From: Streptomyces sp. WMMC500
GTDB lineage: Bacteria; Actinomycetota; Actinomycetes; Streptomycetales; Streptomycetaceae
NCBI RefSeq assembly: GCF_027497195.1
Contig: NZ_CP114905.1
Location: 1,116,001 to 1,180,000, forward strand
Length of the DNA stretch: 64,000 nucleotides
Reading direction: 5' to 3'
The position numbers were made by a program, and so were the translations under genes. Shown piece by piece: positions 19,113 to 26,100 of this stretch (position 1 is its first letter; the number at the start of each line of letters is the position of its first letter). The notes below the pieces were generated by a model. It searched no databases and was not told where the DNA came from. It saw only the letters and a list, made by a program, of their open reading frames with translations.

Positions 19113-19856
19113 TCAGTTCCAGAACGCCTGGGCCTGCCTGCCGAGCGACTGCTGGCCCGCGGTGTTGGCGTGGCAGCCGTCAGCGACCTCGCTGCTCGCG
19201 AGGTGGAACGAGCCCGGGTAGATGACGTTCTGGGTCGGGTCGGCGGCCGCCTGCCGGGCGAGGCTGTCGGTGAGCTGCGGGCCGTCGGGGCCCGCCAGGA
19301 AGCACGTCTGGCCCTGGTCGTAGAGCGGCTGGCCGGTGATGTAGATCGTCGCGCCGGGCGAGGTGTGCTGGCGCGCGTTGGCGATGAGTCGCTTCACCTC
19401 GTCGTAGGTGGCGCCGTTCTGGGCGAAGACGCAGATCTGCACCCACACGGCCGTGGGGGTCCCGAACTGGCTCTTCTGCCGGTCGAACGACTGCCAGGCG
19501 CTGGAGTCGGGGTCGGTCCACGCCTGGACGACCATGCCGCCCGTCCCGTACGGGCCCCACATCCGCGTCCCGCCGACCGCGCGATAGCCCTGCGCGACGT
19601 TCTCCGCCATGGAACAGCCGATGAAGCCCATGTCGTTCTGGAGCGCCCGCGAGGAAGCGTGGCCGCTCGCGGTGGCGACCTCGGCCTCGCGGCCCGTCTG
19701 GGCGGTATCGCCTCGGGCGCTCGCCGTGCCTGTCGCGGCCATGCCAAGCATGAGGGCTGCGGCGGCGGTCGCCAACACGGCTCGCACGACGCGGGCGTTA
19801 CGGATCGAGAACCGTCCCCTTGACCTCGTTCGGTGTCGGACAGACGAACCTGTCAT
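19113..19856 (-). CDS. Secreted SGNH-hydrolase-like protein
   Basis: The roughly 247-residue protein has a signal peptide (cleavage near TASA) and a body with hints of an SGNH/GDSL esterase: GFIGCSMAENV near the start in the block I position and VADGCHANTAG near the end, supplying an Asp and His spaced as in block V. The usual GDS is replaced by GCS. An Asn-Gly pair (AQNGATYDEV) lies in between. ATG 19856 is preferred because GAAGGGG lies 8 bases upstream; GTG codons at 19859 and 19865 are too close to it. It may deacylate an extracellular carbohydrate or lipid. Substrate is unknown. Confidence 0.75.
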   Translation of the reverse strand: MTGSSVRHRTRSRGRFSIRNARVVRAVLATAAAALMLGMAATGTASARGDTAQTGREAEVATASGHASSRALQNDMGFIGCSMAENVAQGYRAVGGTRMWGPYGTGGMVVQAWTDPDSSAWQSFDRQKSQFGTPTAVWVQICVFAQNGATYDEVKRLIANARQHTSPGATIYITGQPLYDQGQTCFLAGPDGPQLTDSLARQAAADPTQNVIYPGSFHLASSEVADGCHANTAGQQSLGRQAQAFWN

Positions 19857-20123
19857 CACTGTCACCCCTTCTCACGCCTTCGGTGAGCCGGCCGGCGGTT
19901 GTCGGTGGCCCGGAGATGAGGCCGACGCTAGGGAGGGTCATGTGGGCGGTCAACGACCCCATCCTTGAACGCGATGCGTTTCCGGACCGCGCTGAAACCG
20001 CTTCGAGCATGCCCTTCATCCACCTTCATCCGTTAATCGTTGACATGTTTCCCATGTCGCAAGTGAGAGGGAATTCCCGGCGGTCAGTCGTTGCGACGCC
20101 CCCAGGAGTCTCGTAATCCAGAT

Positions 20124-20134
20124 CGAAACTTTCG
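20124..20134. promoter_or_regulatory. Xylanase-type palindrome CGAAACTTTCG
   Basis: A perfect 11-base palindrome with single-base centre. This sequence is known upstream of several Streptomyces xylanase genes. Here it lies about 270 bases before the SGNH-like gene. Confidence 0.45.
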
Positions 20135-20165
20135 GCCAAGCTCCTCTGTCGACTACACGAGATTG

Positions 20166-20191
20166 GCGAAAAAATATTCACCCTGCGAACA
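20166..20191. promoter_or_regulatory. IclR-type triple-half-site element, distal copy
   Basis: Three half-sites (GCGAAAA forward, TATTCACC reverse, TGCGAACA forward) have the same spacing as the pobA-upstream element at 22004, with 20 of 26 bases identical. It starts 12 bases beyond the stop of the IclR gene. Confidence 0.55.
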
Positions 20192-20202
20192 CTCGCGGCT
20201 GC

Positions 20203-21882
20203 TCACGTGGCCGAGACGCGGGCGAACCGTCCGGCGATGCGCAGGTCTGCGGTGATCGCGTCGGCCGCGGCCCGCAGCTCCGGAAGTATCTGTGTGACGC
20301 ACTCCTCCATGCTGCGACGGCCGGTGTGCATCGCGACGTTGACGGCGGCGACCGCACGGCCGGAGCCGTCCGCGACCGGGACTGCCATCGACCGCACCCC
20401 CTCCTCCAGTTCCTCGTCCACCAGTGCGTATCCCGTTTCGGCCACCCGGTCCAGCAGCGCCGCCAGCTTCTCGCGGTCGGTCACGGTGTGCCGGGTGAGG
20501 GCCTTGATGTCGGCGCGGTCCAGGTAGGCGAGGCGCTCCACCTCGGGAAGCCCCGCGAGCAGCACCCGGCCCATCGAGGTGGCGTAGGCGGGGAAGCGGG
20601 TCCCGACGGTGATCTCCACACTCATGATTCGCTTCGTCGCCTTCCGGGCGGTGTAGCGCACGTCGTCTCCGTCGAGGACCGCCACGGAGGTGGAGTCGTG
20701 CACCCGCTCGGTGAGCGCGGCCAGATGGGGCTGGGCGAGCTGAGGCAGCGTCAGGCGGGACAGCGGCGGATAGCCGAGTGACAGCACACGGGGGGTGAGC
20801 CGGAAGACCCCGGCGTCGTCCACCACGTATCCCAGGTGCGCAAGCGTGAGCAGGGCACGACGTGCCGTGGCCCGGGCCAGCCCGGTCGACCGGGCCACCG
20901 CGGCGAGCGTGAGCTCCTCGCGCCCCGCTCCGAAGGCGGTCAGGACGGTGAGGCCGCGGGCCATCGACTCGACGAAGCCCCGGCCGAGCTCCCGCTTGGC
21001 AACGGCGAGTGCGGGCGCCCGCCGCGGGCCTTCGGGAGCGGGCTCGGGGTGTGGAGCCTCGCGCAGCCGTCGCTGCATCTCGCCCACCGCGGCGCGCAGC
21101 GCGGGGTGGTGCAGCCGGTGCAGGTCCTCGGCGCTGTGCCTGCTGGTGTGACTGACCAGGCTGGCGACGCAGGCCAGGCCGCCGGCCGGATCGCGTACGG
21201 GTACGGAGAGCGCCACCAGGCCCGGCTCGACGAGCTGGTCGTCCAGCGCCCAGCCCTGCTCACCCGCCCGGCGCGCCCGGGCGGCGAACTCCGCCTGCGT
21301 GGCCAACTGCCCGGCCTCCCGCGGCGGGAGCGCGGGAAAGCCGCGGGCCAGCGGATCGGCGGATCGTCGGCGACGCCAGTGCGCCCAGTCGCGTTCGCTC
21401 CAGTCGGCAGCGGTCAGGAGGCCGGGCGCGGCGCACTCGGCCGGCAACAGGTCCCCGACACAGAAGCTGACGGACAGAGCGCGGCGGCGGGTGGTCTGGT
21501 GGATGAACCGGATGCCGTCGCCGTCGGGCACCGCGAGGGAGACGGACTCGTCCAGCTCGCGGGCCAGTTCGCGGGCGCACGGACCCAGGAGGTCCGGCAG
21601 CCGCAGCGCCGCGAGGTACGCGTTGCCCAGCTCCAGCAGCCGCGGGGCGAGATGGACGTCCCGGCCGTCCACGCCCAGATACCCGAGCCAGGCGAGGGTC
21701 CCGGTGATCCGGTCGAGGGTGGAGCGGACCAGTCCTGTCGCACGCTCCAGCTCCGGCAGGCTCAGCCCGCCGTCGCTGTCGGTGAGCCGGCGCAGCACGG
21801 CGATGCCGCGCATCAGGGGTTCGACCGCTTCGGCCGGGGGCGAGCCGGCGTGCGGCGCTGTCGCGGTGTGTGGCGGCGGCAT
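20203..21882 (-). CDS. Double-length IclR-family regulator (two fused IclR modules)
   Basis: The 559-residue protein contains two complete IclR units. The first HTH is near residues 25-45 (LSLPELERATGLVRSTLDRI) with an effector domain to about 260. The second HTH is near 325-345 (AAVARSTGLARATARRALLT) with a second effector domain to the end (VGTRFPAYATSMGRVLLAGL). The second half closely resembles the single-module regulator at 18183, pointing to duplication and fusion. Start 21882 has GGAGAG upstream. It diverges from pobA and most likely controls pobA-pcaHGL through the triple-half-site element at 22004. One polypeptide could act like a pre-assembled dimer. Confidence 0.9.
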   Translation of the reverse strand: MPPPHTATAPHAGSPPAEAVEPLMRGIAVLRRLTDSDGGLSLPELERATGLVRSTLDRITGTLAWLGYLGVDGRDVHLAPRLLELGNAYLAALRLPDLLGPCARELARELDESVSLAVPDGDGIRFIHQTTRRRALSVSFCVGDLLPAECAAPGLLTAADWSERDWAHWRRRRSADPLARGFPALPPREAGQLATQAEFAARARRAGEQGWALDDQLVEPGLVALSVPVRDPAGGLACVASLVSHTSRHSAEDLHRLHHPALRAAVGEMQRRLREAPHPEPAPEGPRRAPALAVAKRELGRGFVESMARGLTVLTAFGAGREELTLAAVARSTGLARATARRALLTLAHLGYVVDDAGVFRLTPRVLSLGYPPLSRLTLPQLAQPHLAALTERVHDSTSVAVLDGDDVRYTARKATKRIMSVEITVGTRFPAYATSMGRVLLAGLPEVERLAYLDRADIKALTRHTVTDREKLAALLDRVAETGYALVDEELEEGVRSMAVPVADGSGRAVAAVNVAMHTGRRSMEECVTQILPELRAAADAITADLRIAGRFARVSAT

Positions 21883-22003
21883 GGGCTCTCCGTGCTCGTG
21901 GCGGGTCGGGAACACGCTACGGGCAAGGGCGGTCCACCCGGGCGAAGGGCCTGTTTCACGACCGTTGACACGGGCGCAGGCGGAGCCCAAACTGCGGGAA
22001 GCA

Positions 22004-22029
22004 GTGAACAATTATTCACCTGGTGAACA
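22004..22029. promoter_or_regulatory. IclR-type operator upstream of pobA
   Basis: GTGAACA (22004-22010), ATTCACC (22014-22020) and GGTGAACA (22022-22029) form a forward-reverse-forward triple half-site. The last two also make the near-perfect palindrome TTCACCTGGTGAA. Three 10-base repeats are known for PcaU-type IclR regulators. The element sits between pobA and the double IclR gene. Confidence 0.65.
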
Positions 22030-22103
22030 CCGGTGACGTGGGCGCGAGGTACATGTCCGGCGATTCCGGGCCGCGGGCACGACCGAGCCGAAGGGCGGTG
22101 AGG

Positions 22104-23303
22104 ATGTCTCACCCGAGCCGCACCCAGGTGGGCATCGTCGGCGCGGGTCCGGCAGGGCTGCTGCTGGCCCGGCAACTGCAGGTGCACGGCGTCGACTGCG
22201 TGGTGCTGGAGAGCAGGGATCGCGACTACGTCGAGCACCGCCAGCGCGCCGGCGTCCTGGAGCAGGGCACGGTGGACGCGCTGCGCGCGGCAGGCGCGGC
22301 GGACCGGCTGGAGCGTGAGGGGATGCCGCACGACGGCGTCGAGCTGCGCTTCGCCCGCCGCGGCCACCGCATCGACTTCCCCTCGCTGACCGGCGGCCGG
22401 CGGGTCTGGGTCTATGCCCAGACCGAAGTGGTCAAGGACCTGATCGCGCTCCAGGCGAAGGAAGGACCGCCGCTGCTCTTCGAGGCCGAGGTGCGGGCGG
22501 TCGAGGATGCGGACACCGAACGCCCCGTCATCCGCTACACCCGGGCGGGCCGCGAGCACACCCTGGCCTGTGACTGGGCGGTCGGCTGCGACGGTTACCA
22601 CGGGGTGACCCGGTACGCGGCGCCCCAGGGCGCGCTGTCCACGTACGAGCGCGGCTACGCCTACTCGTGGTTCGGCATCCTGGCCGACGCTCCCCCCGCC
22701 TATGACGAGCTCGTCTACGCCCATTCGGAACGCGGCTTCGCCCTGGCCAGCATGCGCTCGGCGCAGATGAGCCGGCTGTATCTGCAGGTGCCGAACGGCA
22801 CCGACCCGGAAGCGCTGCCAGACGAGCAGATCTGGGACGAGCTCGACGCCCGCTTCGCCGCCGATGGTGCCCGGCGGCTGAACCGCGGCCCGATCATCGC
22901 CAGGGCAGTGCTCCCGATGCGCAGCTCCGTCACCGAGCCGATGCGCCACGGTCGCGTCCTGCTGGCCGGCGACGCCGCCCACATCGTCCCGCCCACCGGC
23001 GCCAAGGGCCTCAACCTCGCCGCCGCCGACGTGGTCGTCCTCGCCCGCGCCTTCGCCCACCTGAAGGACACCGGCTCGGCCGACCTGCTCGACGCGTACT
23101 CCGACACGTGCCTGCGCCGCGTGTGGCGGGCCGAGCACTTCTCGCACTTCATGACCAGCACGCTGCACCGCGCCCCCGAACAGTCGGAGTTCGACACCCG
23201 GCTGCAGCTCTCCCAGCTCGAACGGATCGCGACCTCGCCGCACGCGGCGGCCGAACTCGCAGTCAACTACACGGGGCTGCTCCTGCCCGGAGAGGAGCGG
23301 TGA
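22104..23303 (+). CDS. pobA: 4-hydroxybenzoate 3-monooxygenase
   Basis: The 399-residue flavoprotein hydroxylase has the N-terminal FAD motif GIVGAGPAG (residues 10-18), the DG motif GCDGYHGVTR and the second FAD motif GRVLLAGDAAH followed by IVPPTGAKGLN. This last segment is characteristic of PobA within the family. It converts 4-hydroxybenzoate to protocatechuate using NAD(P)H and O2. ATG 22104 has AAGGG upstream; longer frames would start inside the operator. It leads a run of genes through pcaL. Confidence 0.93.
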   Translation: MSHPSRTQVGIVGAGPAGLLLARQLQVHGVDCVVLESRDRDYVEHRQRAGVLEQGTVDALRAAGAADRLEREGMPHDGVELRFARRGHRIDFPSLTGGRRVWVYAQTEVVKDLIALQAKEGPPLLFEAEVRAVEDADTERPVIRYTRAGREHTLACDWAVGCDGYHGVTRYAAPQGALSTYERGYAYSWFGILADAPPAYDELVYAHSERGFALASMRSAQMSRLYLQVPNGTDPEALPDEQIWDELDARFAADGARRLNRGPIIARAVLPMRSSVTEPMRHGRVLLAGDAAHIVPPTGAKGLNLAAADVVVLARAFAHLKDTGSADLLDAYSDTCLRRVWRAEHFSHFMTSTLHRAPEQSEFDTRLQLSQLERIATSPHAAAELAVNYTGLLLPGEER

Positions 23304-23443
23304 GCACGCGCATGGGCAACACGGGAGCGCACGGCTTCGCGTGCCAAGGCGGACATCACATGGCGGCGGCCGATGCGGGTACGGGCGTGGCGTCGCCGTG
23401 CATCGGGGCCGGACAGGGGCCGGCCCCCGTGCCGGAGCGCTGA
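23300..23443 (+). CDS. Possible small coupled ORF after pobA
   Basis: A GTG overlapping the pobA stop (GTGA), with GGAGAGGAG just upstream, opens a 47-codon frame rich in Gly, Ala and His with two Cys. No family is recognised. It fills most of the 185-base pobA-pcaH gap. It could equally be chance in high-GC DNA. The gap also holds GGGGCCGGCCCC (23416-23427), a possible hairpin. Confidence 0.2.
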   Translation: MSTRMGNTGAHGFACQGGHHMAAADAGTGVASPCIGAGQGPAPVPER

Positions 23444-23488
23444 ACACCCGTGTCACCGGCCCACCGAGACGAAGGAGGCGACGCCGGC

Positions 23489-24268
23489 ATGCCGCTCAGC
23501 CAGCAGGAAGTGGACCGTGAGATCGCGGCCGCACACGACGCGTACGCCAAGCGGCGCGCGGACGGAGTCCCCGCCGTCCACCACCCCGACCGGGCGTATC
23601 GCCCGTACCGCTCCACCGTGCTGCGCCACCCGGAGCAGTCACCGATCCCGGTGCCCGCCGACCGCGACCCGGAGGCTGTCGAGCTGTCCTCCCCCGCCTT
23701 CGGCGTCAGCGACGTCACCGAGCACGACAACGACCTGACCGTGCAGCACCGGGGCGAGCCACTGGGCGAGCGCATCACCGTCGAAGGACGGCTGCTGGAC
23801 CGCGCCGGGCGGCCGGTGCGCGGCCAGTTGGTCGAGATCTGGCAGGCCAACGCCTCCGGCCGGTACGCGCATCAGCGAGACCGGCACCCCGCGCCGCTCG
23901 ATCCCCACTTCACCGGCGTCGGGCGCACGCTGACCGACGACGAGGGACGCTGGCGGTTCACCACCGTCAAGCCCGGCGCGTACCCGTGGCGCAACCACAC
24001 GAACGCCTGGCGGCCCGCCCACATCCACTTCTCGCTCTTCGGCGCCGCGTTCCTGCAGCGCCTGGTGACCCAGATGTACTTCCCGGGCGACCCGCTCTTC
24101 CCCTACGACCCGATCCTGCAGTCCGTCACCGACGACGACGCCCGGCAGCGGCTGGTGGCCACCTACGACCACGCGCTCTCGGAGCCCGAACTGTCCCTGG
24201 GCTACCGCTGGGACATCGTCCTCGACGGCCCGGCCGCCACCTGGATCGAGGAGGGCGGCAACCGATGA
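23489..24268 (+). CDS. pcaH: Protocatechuate 3,4-dioxygenase, beta subunit
   Basis: The 259-residue protein has all four Fe(III) ligands of an intradiol dioxygenase: Tyr126 (GRYAH), Tyr165 (GAYPW), His178 and His180 (RPAHIH). Their spacing (39, 13, 2) equals that of the Pseudomonas enzyme. It cleaves protocatechuate between the hydroxyls to 3-carboxy-cis,cis-muconate. Start 23489 lies 10 bases after GAAGGAGG. It overlaps pcaG by 4 bases, as expected for obligate subunits. Confidence 0.95.
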   Translation: MPLSQQEVDREIAAAHDAYAKRRADGVPAVHHPDRAYRPYRSTVLRHPEQSPIPVPADRDPEAVELSSPAFGVSDVTEHDNDLTVQHRGEPLGERITVEGRLLDRAGRPVRGQLVEIWQANASGRYAHQRDRHPAPLDPHFTGVGRTLTDDEGRWRFTTVKPGAYPWRNHTNAWRPAHIHFSLFGAAFLQRLVTQMYFPGDPLFPYDPILQSVTDDDARQRLVATYDHALSEPELSLGYRWDIVLDGPAATWIEEGGNR

Positions 24269-24858
24269 CGCAGCCCCGGCATCCCCTGCCTCCCACCGCG
24301 TCGCAGACCGTGGGCCCGTTCTACGGCTACGCCCTGCCCTACCCCGGCGGCCCGGACATCGCCCCGGCCGGCCATCCGGACCGCATCACGGTGCACGGCT
24401 GCGTCTACGACGGCGAGGGCACCCCCGTATCCGACGCGCTGCTGGAGCTCTGGGGCCCCGACCCGGCCGGGCGCGTGCCGCGGACCTCCGGCTCCATGCG
24501 CCGCGACGAGACCACCGGCGGCTTCCCCGGCCGCAACGGGGTGGACTTCACCGGCTTCGGCCGCGTCGCCACCGACCGCGGCGGCCGCTGGGCCGCGCGC
24601 ACCCTGCGCCCCGGCGCGCGCGGCGGCAGCGCCCCGTACCTGAGCGTGTGCGTCTTCGCCCGCGGGCTGCTCCACCACCTCTACACCCGCCTCTACTTCC
24701 CCGAGGACACCGCGGCGCACGCGGCAGACCCGCTGCTCGCCGCGCTCCCGCGGCAGCGGCGCGCCACGCTGATCGCCGTCGCGGGAGACAACCGCGGCTA
24801 CCGTTTCGACATCCGTCTGCAAGGCGCCGCCGAGACGGTCTTCCTGGAGTTCGTGTGA
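24265..24858 (+). CDS. pcaG: Protocatechuate 3,4-dioxygenase, alpha subunit
   Basis: The 197-residue partner starts with the typical TASQTVGPFYGYALPYP and keeps the dioxygenase fold. It lacks the iron-binding Tyr/His set, as alpha subunits do. It begins at an ATG overlapping the pcaH stop. Immediately downstream, where Streptomyces clusters usually carry pcaB, only 56 bases remain before pcaL. Confidence 0.95.
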   Translation: MTQPRHPLPPTASQTVGPFYGYALPYPGGPDIAPAGHPDRITVHGCVYDGEGTPVSDALLELWGPDPAGRVPRTSGSMRRDETTGGFPGRNGVDFTGFGRVATDRGGRWAARTLRPGARGGSAPYLSVCVFARGLLHHLYTRLYFPEDTAAHAADPLLAALPRQRRATLIAVAGDNRGYRFDIRLQGAAETVFLEFV

Positions 24859-24914
24859 CGCACCGTGGCCCCTGCACCCTGCACCGCACGTGATCCCGTA
24901 AGGAACCTCTTCCG

Positions 24915-26057
24915 ATGACCGGCGATCTGCTGCACCACACCGTCGAGGGTCCGCCCGCCGCGCCGGCCCTCCTGCTGGGCAACTCCCTGGGCACCTCCAC
25001 CGCGCTGTGGGACGACGTGGCGCCCGGGCTGACCGCTGCCCGGCGCGTGGTGCGCTGGGACCTGCCGGGACACGGCGCTTCCCCGGCCCGTCTGGTCTCC
25101 CCCGGCGCCACCGTCGCCGACCTCGCCGACCGGGTGCTGGAGCTGGCCGACGGCCTGGGCCTCGACCGCTTCTGCTACGCCGGGGTCTCCCTCGGCGGCG
25201 CCATCGGCCTGCATCTGGCCGCCCACCACCCCGAGCGCGTCGACCGCCTGGCCGTCGTCTCCTCCTCAGCCCGGTTCTCCGCCCCCGAGCAGTGGCGCGA
25301 GCGAGCCGCCCTGGTCCGCCGCGCAGGCACGGGACCGGTCGCGGAGACCGCGGCCACCCGCTGGTTCACCCCCGGCTTCACCCACCCGCGGCTCCTCGCC
25401 GACCTCCGCGCCGCCGATCCCGCCGCCTACGCGGCGTGCTGCGACGCGCTTGCCGCATACGACCTGCGCCCGGCCCTGCCCGAGATCGCCGCCCCGCTGC
25501 TGGTCGTCTGCGGCCGGGAGGATCCCGTGACCCCACCGGCGCACAGCCGCGAACTCGCCGACGCCATCCCCGGCGCCACCCTCACCGAACTCCCCGGCGC
25601 CTCCCACCTCGCCCCGGCCGAGCGCCCCCGTGCCGTGCTCGCCGCCCTGCGCACCCACTTCGGGCACGACGAGGGCAACGGCACGACCGTACGCCGGGCC
25701 GTCCTCGGCGACGCACACGTCGACCGCGCCCAGGCCGGGACGACCGCCTTCACCGCCCGCTTCCAGGACTTCATCTCCCGCTACGCGTGGGCCGAGGTCT
25801 GGGCCGACCCCACACTCACCCGCCGCGAACGCAGCCTGATCACCCTCACCGCGCTCACCGCGCACGGCCACTGGGACGAGCTCGCCATGCACGTCCGCGC
25901 CGCCCGCACCAACGGTCTCCACGACCAGGAGATCGGCGCTGCACTGCTGCAGACGGCCGTCTACTGCGGCGTCCCCGCCGCCAACAAGGCGTTCAGGATC
26001 GCCCAACGCGAGCTGGCCGACGAGCCGCGGCACGAGGGCCCCGAGTCCCGCGGCTGA
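24915..26057 (+). CDS. pcaL: Fused 3-oxoadipate enol-lactonase / 4-carboxymuconolactone decarboxylase
   Basis: The 380-residue protein is the PcaD-PcaC fusion known as PcaL in Streptomyces and Rhodococcus. Residues 1-250 are an alpha/beta-hydrolase with a triad of Ser92 (GVSLGG), Asp203 (REDPVTP) and His231 (GASHLAP). Residues ~258-370 are the carboxymuconolactone decarboxylase domain, including LITLTALTAHGHWDELAMHV. Together they convert 4-carboxymuconolactone through the enol-lactone to 3-oxoadipate, the PcaIJ substrate. Start 24915 follows AAGGAA. Confidence 0.95.
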   Translation: MTGDLLHHTVEGPPAAPALLLGNSLGTSTALWDDVAPGLTAARRVVRWDLPGHGASPARLVSPGATVADLADRVLELADGLGLDRFCYAGVSLGGAIGLHLAAHHPERVDRLAVVSSSARFSAPEQWRERAALVRRAGTGPVAETAATRWFTPGFTHPRLLADLRAADPAAYAACCDALAAYDLRPALPEIAAPLLVVCGREDPVTPPAHSRELADAIPGATLTELPGASHLAPAERPRAVLAALRTHFGHDEGNGTTVRRAVLGDAHVDRAQAGTTAFTARFQDFISRYAWAEVWADPTLTRRERSLITLTALTAHGHWDELAMHVRAARTNGLHDQEIGAALLQTAVYCGVPAANKAFRIAQRELADEPRHEGPESRG

Positions 26058-26100
26058 CCGTACGACTCCGGCATCAGCCTCGGCTACGGGACGTCAGGCG

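Larger units (their letters stand above)
19857..20202. other. Non-coding stretch between SGNH gene and double IclR gene
   Basis: This 346-base stretch has no convincing gene. It is less GC-rich than its surroundings. It contains CGAAACTTTCG at 20124 and a second copy of the IclR-type triple-half-site element at 20166, both listed separately. Confidence 0.6.
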
